Below, piece after piece: positions 1-8,615 of a stretch of 64,000 nt of DNA. Location of the stretch: positions 9,506,501-9,570,500 of the forward strand of contig NZ_JARXYJ010000001.1 in NCBI RefSeq assembly GCF_029894425.1. Reading direction: 5' to 3'. Position 1 is the first letter of the stretch. Every line of letters starts with the position of its first letter. The notes beneath the pieces were generated by a model, which was not told where the DNA came from, searched no databases, and saw only the letters and a list, made by a program, of their open reading frames with translations. Origin of the DNA: Streptomyces sp. SAI-127 (lineage in GTDB: Bacteria; Actinomycetota; Actinomycetes; Streptomycetales; Streptomycetaceae). The position numbers were made by a program, and so were the translations under genes.

Positions 1-60
1 CGTTCCGTCGATCGTGCGGACCGAGACGGGTGGTGCGGGCCGCGTGCGCTTTTCGGACAT
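1..60 (-). CDS. Possible 5' end of a divergent gene, cut by the window edge
   Basis: An ATG on the minus strand at 60-58 opens a frame beginning MSEKRTRPAPPVSVRTIDGT that stays open to the window edge. GGAGCGG lies about 13 bases upstream and could be a weak ribosome site. If real, the gene diverges from the alcohol dehydrogenase and would share the palindrome-bearing region at 61-346. Twenty residues are too few to assign a family, and this could be a chance frame. Confidence 0.3.
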   Translation of the reverse strand, partial: MSEKRTRPAPPVSVRTIDGT

Positions 61-96
61 GGTGAGAACCAAGCCGCTCCGGTGGACGGTACGGAA

Positions 97-110
97 GGGC
101 CGATCGGCCC
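97..110. promoter_or_regulatory. Perfect 14-bp palindrome, stress-island operator
   Basis: GGGCCGATCGGCCC is a perfect palindrome. Close copies precede most other genes of the 1-16 kb island (3747, 6579, 8533, 9353, 10272, 10292, 14467). Its two-fold GGG...CCC layout recalls the DevR/DosR box GGGACTNNNGTCCC of mycobacteria. A NarL-family response regulator is the inferred ligand. It lies about 240 bp before the alcohol dehydrogenase start. Confidence 0.6.
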
Positions 111-119
111 CTGCGGGCT

Positions 120-134
120 GGGCCTGGTGGGCCC
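120..134. promoter_or_regulatory. Second degenerate operator, GGGCC-N5-GGCCC
   Basis: GGGCC, five bases, then GGCCC lies 10 bp past the perfect palindrome at 97-110, and a 10-bp perfect palindrome GTGGGCCCAC sits inside the same stretch (127-136). Paired or tandem sites are usual for DevR-type regulators. The match is degenerate and GC-rich sequence makes chance hits more likely. Confidence 0.4.
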
Positions 135-192
135 ACGGGGGTATCTCGTGACTGCCGTGTGCAGCGGGCGGGCCCCGTCCGGCGCCGGAAGT

Positions 193-206
193 GGCCCGAC
201 CGGCCC
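193..206. promoter_or_regulatory. Third operator-like site before adh
   Basis: GGCCCGACCGGCCC differs by few bases from the island consensus GGGCCGWWCGGCCC. It is the copy nearest to the alcohol dehydrogenase start (about 140 bp upstream). No convincing -10/-35 pair was seen beside it. Confidence 0.35.
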
Positions 207-346
207 AAGCGACGCTCCTGGACACGGGCCAGGCTGGACTTGCGGGGCAAATCCAGCCGCGGGAACGGCACCAGGCTCGTACTGGCAGTCGACGCCTCGC
301 GGCCGGACCCGGGCTCCGCAACCGATCGAGTGGAGTGAGGAGCGCC

Positions 347-1417
347 ATGAAAGGCTACGTGTTCCACGGCGCCGGACAGTCCGCCTGGGAAGAGGTCCCG
401 GACCCGGCCATCAAGGAGCCCACCGACGCGATCGTGCGCGTCCGCGCCGTCACCATCTGCGGCACGGACCTGCACATCCTCAAGGGTGACGTTCCCGAGG
501 TGCGCCCCGGCACCGTGCTGGGGCACGAGGCGGTCGGCGAGATCGTCGAGGTCGGCAGCGACGTCCGGACCGTGCGGCCGGGAGACCAGGTCCTGGTCTC
601 CTGCATCACCGCGTGCGGCCGGTGCTCCTACTGCCGTCAGACGATGTACGGCCAGTGCCGGGGCGGCGGAGGCTGGATCCTGGGCCACTTGATCGACGGC
701 ACCCAGGCCGAGTACGTCCGCGTACCCTACGCCGACCTGTCCGTGCACCCCCTGCCCGCCGCTATGGACAGCAAGGAAGCCGTCCTGCTGGCGGACATCT
801 TCCCGACCTCCTACGAGGTGGGCGTGCTCAACGGGCACGTGCGTCCCGGAGACACCGTGGCCGTCGTCGGCGCCGGTCCCATCGGGCTGGCGGCGATCGC
901 CACGGCCCGGCTGTTCTCTCCCGAGCGGATCGTCGCGGTGGACCTGGCCCCCTCCCGGCTGGAGGCCGCCCGGAAGCTCGGCGCCGACGCTGTGGCCGAC
1001 GCTCGGGAAACCCCCGAGCAGCTGATCGCCGACCTCACCGACGGGCTCGGCGCGGACGTCGTCATCGAGGCCGTGGGCGTGCCGGAGAGCTTCGAACTGT
1101 GCACCCGCATGGTCCGCCCCGGTGGACACGTCGCCAACGTCGGCGTGCACGGCGCCCCCGCGACCCTGCACCTCGAAGACCTGTGGATCAAGAACATCAC
1201 GATCACCACTGGTCTGGTCGACACCTACTCCACTCCCACCCTGCTGCGGATGGCCGCTGCCGGACGGCTGCCCACCGCACAGCTGGTCACCCACACCTTC
1301 CCGCTCAACAGCATGGAGGAGGCGTACGACGTCTTCTCCCGCGCCGGCGACACCGGCGCCCTCAAGGTCGTTCTCGGCGAGGAGCAGCACGAGGCCGTCG
1401 CCGTGCGCGAGGCCTGA
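347..1417 (+). CDS. Zinc-dependent alcohol dehydrogenase (MDR superfamily)
   Basis: A 356-residue medium-chain dehydrogenase that should oxidise or reduce alcohol/aldehyde pairs with NAD(P)H in the cytosol. Catalytic zinc ligands are visible: Cys38 in TICGTD and His60-Glu61 in GHE. Cys90, Cys93, Cys96 and Cys104 form the structural zinc lobe. The Rossmann motif VGAGPIG lies near residue 170. The ATG at 347 follows GAGG at 337-340 and gives the family's usual N-terminus; an in-frame start at 191 would add 52 unlike residues. It heads the stress island, where an alcohol dehydrogenase could regenerate NAD+ at low oxygen (inference). The next gene starts 18 bp downstream, so the two are probably co-transcribed. 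Confidence 0.9.
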   Translation: MKGYVFHGAGQSAWEEVPDPAIKEPTDAIVRVRAVTICGTDLHILKGDVPEVRPGTVLGHEAVGEIVEVGSDVRTVRPGDQVLVSCITACGRCSYCRQTMYGQCRGGGGWILGHLIDGTQAEYVRVPYADLSVHPLPAAMDSKEAVLLADIFPTSYEVGVLNGHVRPGDTVAVVGAGPIGLAAIATARLFSPERIVAVDLAPSRLEAARKLGADAVADARETPEQLIADLTDGLGADVVIEAVGVPESFELCTRMVRPGGHVANVGVHGAPATLHLEDLWIKNITITTGLVDTYSTPTLLRMAAAGRLPTAQLVTHTFPLNSMEEAYDVFSRAGDTGALKVVLGEEQHEAVAVREA

Positions 1418-1435
1418 CGAAAGGAGGTGACGGCC

Positions 1436-2116
1436 ATGCCCGAACGGACAAGGACCGACGCCGCTACGACGGCGGAACGGCCGTTGGGCGACCTGGGACG
1501 CCGACTCGCCGACCGGCGCGCACACCTTGGCCTGACCCGGCAGGAGACAGCCGCCCGGGCGGGCATGGCGCCCAGCTACCTGAAACACCTGGAGGAGCAT
1601 CCCGGCGCCGCTCCGAACAGGGGCACGCTCCTGAGTCTGGCCTCCGTCCTGGAGACCACGGTGTCGGAGCTCACCGGCGGAGCCGCCGACCGTCCACCCG
1701 GCCTCGAACAGGCTGCCCGTACACCCGAGTTCACGGAGCTGGGCACGGACGAGTGCAGGGCCCTGCTCGGCACGCACGGCGTGGGGAGGATCGCGGTGTC
1801 GACCCCTTCGGCGCCCGCCGTCGTGCCGGTCAACTACAGCGTCGTCGACGGCGCGATCGTATTCCGGACAGCCCCCGGCACGACGCCGTCGCTGGCGTCC
1901 GGTCACCAGGTGGCCTTCGAGGTCGATCGCATCGACGACGCCTTCAGCAGTGGCTGGAGCGTGCTCGCGCGCGGGCCCGCACACATCGTCACGGATCCTG
2001 ACGAGACGCGTCGGCTCGACGAACAGGCATACACCGCTCCTTGGGCGGGCGGCCATCGTGACCTCTGGATACGGATCGAGCCGCGCACGATCACCGGGCG
2101 CCGGATCACTGTCTGA
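1436..2116 (+). CDS. XRE helix-turn-helix fused to a pyridoxamine 5'-phosphate oxidase-like domain
   Basis: A 226-residue two-domain protein. Residues about 20-80 form an XRE-type HTH (LGRRLADRRAHLGLTRQET..AGMAPSYLKHLE). Residues about 95-226 form a split-barrel pyridoxamine-oxidase-like domain (LLGTHGVGRIAVS, VPVNYSVVDGAIVFRT). Such domains bind FMN, F420 or heme, so this may be a ligand- or redox-sensing regulator; no target is known. The ATG at 1436 follows an excellent ribosome site, AAAGGAGGTGA at 1420-1430, 18 bp after the dehydrogenase stop. A single-domain relative lies at 3147-3614. The ligand cannot be predicted here. Confidence 0.8.
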   Translation: MPERTRTDAATTAERPLGDLGRRLADRRAHLGLTRQETAARAGMAPSYLKHLEEHPGAAPNRGTLLSLASVLETTVSELTGGAADRPPGLEQAARTPEFTELGTDECRALLGTHGVGRIAVSTPSAPAVVPVNYSVVDGAIVFRTAPGTTPSLASGHQVAFEVDRIDDAFSSGWSVLARGPAHIVTDPDETRRLDEQAYTAPWAGGHRDLWIRIEPRTITGRRITV

Positions 2117-2133
2117 CCTTCCTGCCACCTGTA

Positions 2134-2164
2134 CCGAACGGCCCTGTCCCAGAGGGCTGTTCGG
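2134..2164. promoter_or_regulatory. 12-bp inverted repeat: terminator or operator
   Basis: Arms CCGAACGGCCCT (2134-2145) and AGGGCTGTTCGG (2153-2164) pair with one G-T mismatch around a 7-base loop, 18 bp after the 2116 stop. There is no T run. The arms contain half-sites of the island palindrome (CGAACGGCCC and GGGCTGTTCG), so it could be an operator for the stress protein at 2268, a terminator, or both. Confidence 0.5.
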
Positions 2165-2267
2165 CGTCTCGGCAGGTCCCCCTCGACCCCTGCCCCGAAC
2201 AGCGGCGGACGAGGAGCATCACCGGTGGAAGCAGACCAACAGAGCGCGCACAGAAGGGAACCAGGCT

Positions 2268-3104
2268 ATGACTCTTCGTCATCACGTGGTAGTCGGAGTG
2301 GACGGTTCGCTGGTCTCCACCCGGGCACTGGACCTGGCCGCGGACGAGGCGGCTCGTCGCGGGACCGCGCTGCGCGTGGTGTACGCCGTGACCGACCATG
2401 ACGAAGCGGGACCGGTCCTGGTCTCAGCCGTGTCGCGGGTACACAAACGGTACCCCGCTGTGAAGGTCGTGCCCACAGCCGTGGCGGGAGACGCCGCACG
2501 GGCGCTGGCGCGTGAGAGCGCGGGCGCGGCCCTGACCGTCGTGGGCACGCGAGGGCTGGGTGGCGTCGCCGGCCTCGTGCTCGGTTCGGTGAGTCTGCGA
2601 CTCGCCGCGCACCTGCGCAGTCCGCTGCTCGTCGTGCGCGGTGACCGACCGCACGACGACGACCGCCGCAACGTACTGCTCGGCCTGGAGAGCGACACCG
2701 ACGCGGAGGCCGCCGTCTACGCCCTGCAGGAGGCAGAGCGGCGCGGTGCACGCCTCCAGGTGCTTCACTCCTGGACGCACCGGCACACGACCCCCGAACT
2801 GCCCTCGCCGATACCGGCGACCAGCCCGGGACAGACGCGCCTGGCCGTGCACAGCCGGGCAGAGGAAGCGGTCTCACGCTTCACCATGGCAGAGATATGC
2901 GAACAGCACCCCGGCGTGGAGGTCGAAAGCCGAACTGTCCGCACCACCCCGGCGCACGCATTGGTCGAGGCCACCCGTGGGGCCGCCGTTGTCGTCATCG
3001 GATCGCACCGCACGGGTGGCCCTCACGGCGCTCATTTCGGGTCGGTCACCCACGCCCTCCTGCACCGCTCGCACTGCCCTGTGCTCGTCGTCCCCACCGG
3101 GTAA
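2268..3104 (+). CDS. Universal stress protein, tandem UspA domains
   Basis: A 278-residue protein of two UspA domains, about 1-135 and 140-278. Domain 1 opens with VVVGVDGS and carries GTRGLGGVAGLVLGSVS, fitting the G-2X-G-9X-G(S/T) ATP-binding pattern. Domain 2 has VVVIGSHRTGGPHGAHFGSV and ends with CPVLVVPTG. Tandem Usp proteins are cytosolic ATP-binding stress factors common in DosR-type regulons. The ATG at 2268 follows AAGGGA. The leader holds the inverted repeat at 2134-2164. It is convergent with the gene at 3147. Three further Usp genes or fragments lie at 10390, 14575 and 15477. Confidence 0.9.
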   Translation: MTLRHHVVVGVDGSLVSTRALDLAADEAARRGTALRVVYAVTDHDEAGPVLVSAVSRVHKRYPAVKVVPTAVAGDAARALARESAGAALTVVGTRGLGGVAGLVLGSVSLRLAAHLRSPLLVVRGDRPHDDDRRNVLLGLESDTDAEAAVYALQEAERRGARLQVLHSWTHRHTTPELPSPIPATSPGQTRLAVHSRAEEAVSRFTMAEICEQHPGVEVESRTVRTTPAHALVEATRGAAVVVIGSHRTGGPHGAHFGSVTHALLHRSHCPVLVVPTG

Positions 3105-3129
3105 GCGCCCCCGCACCCCCGATTCCGCA

Positions 3130-3167
3130 GGCCGCCCGAGCGTGGTTCAGACCTCGCCCGGGCGGCC
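3130..3167. terminator. Hairpin between convergent genes
   Basis: GGCCGCCCG at 3130-3138 pairs with CGGGCGGCC at 3159-3167. The hairpin spans the 3' end of the minus-strand gene at 3147 and lies 26 bp past the stop of the plus-strand stress protein, so it can serve both. No U tract is present, which is usual for actinomycete terminators. Confidence 0.55.
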
Positions 3168-3614
3168 GTCCGCGATGAGCAGGACACCGGTGACCAAGTC
3201 CGGATGGATTCGAATCGCCTGGTCCATGCTCTGGTCCACCCACGGGTGCAACATCCCCCGATAACGGGCCAGCTCACCGGGTTCGGTCACCAGGCGGGCA
3301 TATCCCGTCACCACCACGCTCCAGCCCAGATGGGTGTCCGGGTCGATGTCGTCGGCCTCGTAGGCGACGACGACACCGGAGCCCTCGGTCTGCCGGGCGT
3401 GCATGGTCAGGGCTGCGGCCTCATGGGTGCGGATGACGATGTCACCGCCGTCCAGGACGTGGTTGACCGGACGTACGGTCGGCAGGGCGTGCTGGGTGAA
3501 GACGATCCTCCCCAACGACACGCTGCCCAGCAGGCGGAGCGCCTCGACGCTGCCCAGTTCGATGCGGCGGCGCGGTTCCGCGGTGATGTGCCGGTGATCG
3601 GTGTCGTGATTCAT
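3147..3614 (-). CDS. Pyridoxamine 5'-phosphate oxidase family protein
   Basis: A 155-residue single-domain split-barrel protein: LLGSVSLGRIVFTQHALPTVRPVNHVLDGGDIVIRT followed by VAYEADDID and LGWSVVVTGYARLV, the same arrangement as the C-terminal half of the 1436 gene. These proteins bind a flavin-type cofactor and often act as small reductases; the substrate is unknown. The ATG at 3614 follows GGAAG, and an upstream in-frame extension of 53 residues has no family likeness. A degenerate island operator at 3747-3760 lies upstream, supporting membership of the stress regulon. Confidence 0.8.
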   Translation of the reverse strand: MNHDTDHRHITAEPRRRIELGSVEALRLLGSVSLGRIVFTQHALPTVRPVNHVLDGGDIVIRTHEAAALTMHARQTEGSGVVVAYEADDIDPDTHLGWSVVVTGYARLVTEPGELARYRGMLHPWVDQSMDQAIRIHPDLVTGVLLIADGRPGEV

Positions 3615-3746
3615 GACGGGCTTCCGTTGGCGTGTGTTCGAAGGGTGTGCTGCTCGCTGTTTGACCGAGATACGGCCGGAGCGACACCGCGGGGGATCGG
3701 TGCCGCTCCTTGAGTTCACTGTCTCCCGAACCGCGACCTCTCTGTA

Positions 3747-3760
3747 GGGCCGATGGACCC
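3747..3760. promoter_or_regulatory. Stress-island operator before the 3614 gene
   Basis: GGGCCGATGGACCC matches the perfect palindrome at 97-110 at 12 of 14 positions, and it too is followed at once by TGGTGGG(G)CCCA, as near 125-135. It lies about 130 bp upstream of the 3614 start. Confidence 0.5.
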
Positions 3761-3779
3761 TGGTGGGGCCCATGCGGCC

Positions 3780-6467
3780 TCATCGGCTGTCACTGGCCTC
3801 GCTCGCGGGCAGTGCGGCCCGGCCCGCCTCCAGACGCGCCACCGGGACCCGGAACGGCGAGCAGGAGACGTAGTCCAGTCCCGCCGCGTGGAAGAAGTGG
3901 ACGGAGTCGGGATCGCCGCCGTGTTCGCCGCAGACGCCGAGCGTCAGGCCGGGGCGGGCGGCGCGGCCCTCCTCGACCGCGATCCGGATCAGCCGTCCCA
4001 CGCCGTCGCGGTCGATGGTCTCGAACGGTGAGGTGGGGAAGACGCCCTTGTCGAGGTAGGCGGAGAAGAACGCCGCCTCGACGTCGTCGCGGGAGAAGCC
4101 CCAGGTGGTCTGGGTGAGGTCGTTCGTGCCGAAGGAGAAGAACTCCGCCTCCTCGGCGATCCGGCCGGCGGTGAGCGCGGCGCGGGGCAGCTCGATCATC
4201 GTGCCGACCGGGCACCGCACCGGAACTCCGGACTCGTGTGACACCTCGTCCAGTACCCGCTCCACCTCGGCGCGTTCGATCCGCAGTTCCTCCACCGCGC
4301 CGACCAGCGGCACCATGATCTCGGCCCGCGGAGAGCCTCCGGCCCTCGTGCGGGCCACGACGGCCTCGGCGACGGCTCGTACCTGCATGGCGACCAGACC
4401 CGGAACCACCAGCCCCAGGCGCACGCCGCGCAGGCCGAGCATCGGGTTCTCCTCGTGCATGCGGTTCACCGCGGCGAGCAACTCGGCCTCGTGCGGCTCC
4501 GGTTGCTCACCGCGGGCCTCGGCGGCCGCGATGCGTACGGCGAGTTCGGTGCGGTCGGGCAGGAACTCGTGCAACGGGGGATCCAGCAGGCGGATGGTCA
4601 CGGGCAGTCCGTCCATTGCCTCCAGGATGTCGGTGAAGTCCTGCCGCTGGAGTGGCAGGAGAGCCGCCAGTGCCTGGTCGCGATCGGAGTCCGTTCCGGC
4701 GAGGATCATCGCCTCGACCAGCTTGCGGCGCTCGCCGAGGAACATGTGCTCGGTACGGCACAGCCCGATGCCCTGCGCGCCGAACCGGCGGGCTCGCCGC
4801 GCGTCCTCGGGGGTGTCGGCGTTGGCGCGGACCTCCAACCGCCGTAGGGAGTCGGCCTGTTCGAGAGAGCGGGCCACTGCGGCCACGACCCCGTCGGACT
4901 GCTCGCCGGTCTCCAGGTACCGCATCGCCTCGGAGGCGACCAGCGGCACCGCACCCGCGTACACGGCTCCCGCGGTGCCGTCCACCGAGATGACCGTGCC
5001 CTCCTCGACGACGGTTCCGTCGGGGGTGGTGAAGTGCCGGGCCGCGGTGTCCACGGTGAGTTCCTCCGCGCCGCAGACGCACACCTTGCCCATGCCGCGG
5101 GCGACCACGGCCGCGTGGCTCGTCTTGCCGCCCCGGCTGGTCAGCACGGCCTCGGCGGCGACCATGCCGGGCAGGTCGTCGGGGGTGGTCTCCTGGCGGA
5201 CGAGCACCGTCCTCTCGCCGGCCGCGGCACGCCGTACGGCCTCGGCGGAGTCGAAGACCGCCGCGCCGACCGCCGCGCCGGGCGAGGCCGGGAGGCCGTG
5301 GGCGAGCGCGGCGCCGGTGGCGTCGGTGTCGAAGCGCGGGAACATCAGCCGGGCCAGGCCGTCTCCGCTGACCCGTGCCAGTGCCTCGTCCGCAGTGATC
5401 TGCCCTTCCTCGACCAGTTCGGCGGCGATGGCGAACGCGGCCTCGGCGGTGCGCTTGCCGACCCGGGTCTGGAGCATCCACAGCGTGCCGCGCTCGATGG
5501 TGAACTCGATGTCGCACAGGTCGCGGTAGTGCCGCTCCAGGGTCCCCATGTGGTCGCGCAGGCGCAGGTAGGAGTCCGGGTCCAGCTGCTTCAGCTCGGT
5601 CAGGGGCACGGTGTTGCGGATGCCGGCGACAACGTCCTCGCCCTGGGCGTTGGCCAGGTAGTCGCCGTACAGGCCGGGCCGGCCGGTGGCCGGGTCGCGG
5701 GTGAAGGCGACGCCGCTGCCGGAGTCGGGGCCGAGATTGCCGTAGACCATGCGCTGCACGGTGACCGCTGTGCCGAGGTCGTCGGGGATGTGCTCGCGGC
5801 GGCGGTACAGGCGGGCGCGTTCGCCGTTCCAGGACCGGAAGACGGCGAGGATCGCCAGGCGCAGCTGCTCGGCGGGGGACTGGGGGAAGGCCCGGCCCGT
5901 CTCGTCGAGGATCAGCCGCTTGTAGGTCTCGACCAGGCCGGCGAGGTCGCTCGCGTCCAGGTGCAGGTCGTCGGGGGCTTCGCGGGCCTCCTTGAGCAGG
6001 GTCATGGCCTCGTCGAACCGGGTGGTGTCGACTCCCATGACCGTGCTGCCGAACATCTGGACGAGCCGGCGGTACGAGTCCCAGGCGAAGCGGTCGCTGC
6101 CGGACGCCTTGGCGAGGCCCAGGACGGAGTCGTCGTTCAGGCCGATGTCCAGGACGGTCTCCATCATGCCGGGCATGGAGAAGCGCGCCCCGGACCGGAC
6201 GGACACCAGCAGCGGGTCGTCCCGCTGCCCCAGTCGGCGCCCGGCGGACTCCTCCAGGGCGGACAGGTGCCGGGAGACCTCGGCCGACATGCCCTCCGGC
6301 TCGGCGCCGGTCGCGAGGAAAGCCCGGCAGGCGTCGGTGGTCACGGTGAAGCCCGGCGGGACCGGCAGGCCCAGCCGGGGCATCTCGGCCAGGTTCGCGC
6401 CCTTGCCGCCCAACAGATCCGCCATGTCCCGGCGGCCCTCGCGGAAGTCGTACACGTAACGGACCAT
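3780..6467 (-). CDS. ppdK: Pyruvate, phosphate dikinase
   Basis: An 895-residue enzyme interconverting pyruvate + ATP + Pi with phosphoenolpyruvate + AMP + PPi; length fits the family (about 870-900). The N-terminal nucleotide-binding half starts RYVYDF...LLGGKGANLAEM. The swivelling domain carries the phospho-acceptor His451 in GGKTSHAAVVARGMGK. The C-terminal PEP/pyruvate barrel includes SFGTNDLTQ and the catalytic Cys in LGVCGEHGGDP. The ATG at 6467 has GAGGAG upstream and gives the usual N-terminus. It is divergent from the GAF kinase, with a shared operator at 6579-6592. In a low-oxygen programme it could serve gluconeogenesis or pyrophosphate-linked energy saving (inference). Confidence 0.95.
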   Translation of the reverse strand: MVRYVYDFREGRRDMADLLGGKGANLAEMPRLGLPVPPGFTVTTDACRAFLATGAEPEGMSAEVSRHLSALEESAGRRLGQRDDPLLVSVRSGARFSMPGMMETVLDIGLNDDSVLGLAKASGSDRFAWDSYRRLVQMFGSTVMGVDTTRFDEAMTLLKEAREAPDDLHLDASDLAGLVETYKRLILDETGRAFPQSPAEQLRLAILAVFRSWNGERARLYRRREHIPDDLGTAVTVQRMVYGNLGPDSGSGVAFTRDPATGRPGLYGDYLANAQGEDVVAGIRNTVPLTELKQLDPDSYLRLRDHMGTLERHYRDLCDIEFTIERGTLWMLQTRVGKRTAEAAFAIAAELVEEGQITADEALARVSGDGLARLMFPRFDTDATGAALAHGLPASPGAAVGAAVFDSAEAVRRAAAGERTVLVRQETTPDDLPGMVAAEAVLTSRGGKTSHAAVVARGMGKVCVCGAEELTVDTAARHFTTPDGTVVEEGTVISVDGTAGAVYAGAVPLVASEAMRYLETGEQSDGVVAAVARSLEQADSLRRLEVRANADTPEDARRARRFGAQGIGLCRTEHMFLGERRKLVEAMILAGTDSDRDQALAALLPLQRQDFTDILEAMDGLPVTIRLLDPPLHEFLPDRTELAVRIAAAEARGEQPEPHEAELLAAVNRMHEENPMLGLRGVRLGLVVPGLVAMQVRAVAEAVVARTRAGGSPRAEIMVPLVGAVEELRIERAEVERVLDEVSHESGVPVRCPVGTMIELPRAALTAGRIAEEAEFFSFGTNDLTQTTWGFSRDDVEAAFFSAYLDKGVFPTSPFETIDRDGVGRLIRIAVEEGRAARPGLTLGVCGEHGGDPDSVHFFHAAGLDYVSCSPFRVPVARLEAGRAALPASEASDSR

Positions 6468-6767
6468 GACGCTGCACTCCTCGGCTCGACGGGCTCGGTT
6501 CTGCACTTCGGTCACGACACAGCCCCAGCGTCGAACACCGCCCGGTCCGCCCGGCAGGTACTGTCCGTCCCCTTCGCAGGGCCGAACGGCCCCAGTGCGT
6601 CGGTGGGGTGAAGGCAGGCGCCCGTCAAGCGTCAGTTCACGGGGAAGGCGGCCACCGGGCCCCCTGCCGCCGGGGCCGTACCCGTATCGTCACCAGCCGT
6701 CGGCCGGTAGCGTGACCCATGACTGAAGCGGCTGACGTCAGCCTGCCCGAGGTCGGAGGAGGCGCAG
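6468..6767. other. Divergent promoter region of ppdK and the GAF kinase
   Basis: These 300 bases hold no convincing gene. The one clear element is the island palindrome at 6579-6592, placed to control both flanking genes. No sure -35/-10 hexamers could be picked. Confidence 0.6.
6579..6592. promoter_or_regulatory. Stress-island operator shared by ppdK and the kinase gene
   Basis: GGGCCGAACGGCCC, perfect apart from its central AA, lies 112 bp before ppdK and 176 bp before the kinase start. It is the reverse complement of the site at 8533-8546. Confidence 0.65.
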
Positions 6768-8495
6768 GTGGCGAGCCCCGAGGAGCCGCAGGAGGCCCGT
6801 GTACGGCTGCCGCAGCTGAGGCTGGACGAGCTCTTGGAGGAGCTTCAGGCGCGGCTGGACGCGGCCCGTGGAACTCGGGACCGGGTGCACAGTCTGCTGG
6901 AAGCGGTGCTCTCGGTCGGCCGTGAGCTGGATCTGGAGCAGGCGCTGTACAGCATCGTCGAAGCCGCCGCGACGTTGGTCGACGCCGAGTACGCCGCGCT
7001 CGGCGTGATCGATCCCGACGGCAAGCGGCTGTCCGCCTTCCACACGGTTGGGGTCACCGAGGAGCAGATCGCCCGGATCGGCCCCTACCCCGAGGGGCAC
7101 GGCATTCTCGGCGAGCTGATCCGCCATCCCGAGCCGCTCCGCCTGACGAAGCTCTCCGAGCACGCCGCGTCGTACGGCTTCCCGCCCAACCACCCGCCGA
7201 TGAACACCTTCCTCGGCGTCCCCATCCGGGTGCGCGACCAGGTCTTCGGCAACCTGTACCTCACCGAGAAACGCGGCGGCGCGCAGTTCGACGAGGACGA
7301 CGAATCGGTCCTGTCGACCTTGGCCGTCGCCGCGGGCGTCGCCATCGACAACGCCCGCCTCTACGAGCAGTCCCGGCTGCGGGAACGTTGGCTGCAGGCC
7401 AACGCGGAGGTCACGCACAGCCTGATGTCCGGCGGAGGGCGCAGCGAGGTGCTCGGCCTGATCGCCGAGCGGGCCGGCGAGATCACGGGATCGGCGCTGT
7501 CCGTGGTCGCACTGCCCATGGAGGACACCGGGTCACTCGCAGTGGAGATCGCCGTCGGGCTGGACGCCAAGGCGCACCAGGGGCTCGTGCTGCCCGTGGA
7601 CACGACCTTGATGGGGCTCGCCTTCTCCGCTGCCGCCCCGGCCGTCAGCACGGACGTCTCCCACGACGATCGGATCTCTCCGGAGCCCCCTCGCTTCCAG
7701 GGCCTCGGCCCCGCCGTCGCCGTGCCCATCGGCACGCGCGAGGGCGGTGTCCGAGGCGTGCTTCTGCTGGCGCGGAATTCCGGCGGACCGGAGTTCTCCC
7801 CGACGGAGACCGAGACCCTGCAAGCCTTCGCCGCACAGGCCGCCGTCGCGATGGAACTCGCGGAGCGACGTCAGGTCGCGGAGGAGGTCGCGGTACTCAA
7901 GGACCGCGACCGTATCGCCCGGGACCTGCACGACCTGGCCATCCAGCGGCTGTTCGCCACGGGCATGACCCTGCAGAGCGCGGGCCGCTTCATCGAGCAT
8001 CCCGAGGCGTCCGAGCGCGTCGTGCGAGCGGTGGACGACCTCGACGAGACCATCAAGATCATCAGGTCGACGATCTTCGGCCTGCGCTCGCGCGAGGGCA
8101 CCGATGGGAGTGGGCTGCGGGCGCGCGTGGTGCGGATCGCAGGCGAGGCGGCGCCACTCCTGGGCTTCGCGCCCAGCGTGCGGCTGGAGGGGCTGGTCGA
8201 CACCGACGTACCGCGGGAGATCGCCGAGCACGTGGTGGCCGTACTCTCCGAGGCACTGACCAACATCGCCCGGCATGCCCAGGCCGGGCGCGCCGGCGTC
8301 GTCCTCACAGCCGACTCGCGCCAGGTCCGTCTCACGGTCACGGACAACGGCACCGGCGTCTCTCCCGGCGGCCGCCGCAGCGGACTGCGCAACATGGCCG
8401 AACGGGCCGAACAGCTGGGCGGAGAACTGGAGTTGAGCAGCCCTGGGGACGGCGGTACCTCATTGACGTGGTGGGTGCCGACGCCGACCGCGTGA
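6768..8495 (+). CDS. GAF-GAF sensor histidine kinase, DevS/DosT type
   Basis: A 575-residue cytosolic sensor kinase with no membrane segment. GAF domain 1 spans about 55-200 and GAF domain 2 about 225-370. A HisKA_3 dimerisation domain carries the phospho-acceptor His388 in DRIARDLHDLAIQRLF. An HATPase lies at about 475-575 (EALTNIARHA, VTDNGTG, SGLRNMAERA). In GAF 1 the segment NHPPMNTFLGVPI contains His142, near the position of the heme-ligating histidine of DevS/DosT (recalled, not aligned). The GTG start at 6768 has GGAGGA upstream. No NarL-type response regulator lies in the window, so its partner is encoded elsewhere. Oxygen, NO or redox are likely inputs. Confidence 0.9.
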   Translation: MASPEEPQEARVRLPQLRLDELLEELQARLDAARGTRDRVHSLLEAVLSVGRELDLEQALYSIVEAAATLVDAEYAALGVIDPDGKRLSAFHTVGVTEEQIARIGPYPEGHGILGELIRHPEPLRLTKLSEHAASYGFPPNHPPMNTFLGVPIRVRDQVFGNLYLTEKRGGAQFDEDDESVLSTLAVAAGVAIDNARLYEQSRLRERWLQANAEVTHSLMSGGGRSEVLGLIAERAGEITGSALSVVALPMEDTGSLAVEIAVGLDAKAHQGLVLPVDTTLMGLAFSAAAPAVSTDVSHDDRISPEPPRFQGLGPAVAVPIGTREGGVRGVLLLARNSGGPEFSPTETETLQAFAAQAAVAMELAERRQVAEEVAVLKDRDRIARDLHDLAIQRLFATGMTLQSAGRFIEHPEASERVVRAVDDLDETIKIIRSTIFGLRSREGTDGSGLRARVVRIAGEAAPLLGFAPSVRLEGLVDTDVPREIAEHVVAVLSEALTNIARHAQAGRAGVVLTADSRQVRLTVTDNGTGVSPGGRRSGLRNMAERAEQLGGELELSSPGDGGTSLTWWVPTPTA

Positions 8496-8532
8496 CAGGT
8501 CGCGGCAACGAGGTCCTTCGGCCGCAAGGCTT

Positions 8533-8546
8533 GGGCCGTTCGGCCC
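8533..8546. promoter_or_regulatory. Stress-island operator before the CBS-BON gene
   Basis: GGGCCGTTCGGCCC lies 70 bp upstream of the ATG at 8616 and 38 bp past the kinase stop. It is palindromic except for its central TT. Confidence 0.65.
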
Positions 8547-8615
8547 ATGTCCCGGGCGGCCAGGTGTCGGAGCCTGAGGGTGATGTGAAGGCATCCGAGC
8601 ACATGGGAGGACGCC

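Noticed and set aside
5034..6611. A 525-codon frame antisense to pyruvate phosphate dikinase
   Set aside because: It lies within a gene with complete catalytic motifs on the other strand; the translated peptide is repetitive in G, V, A, D and Q, as usual for antisense frames in GC-rich DNA.
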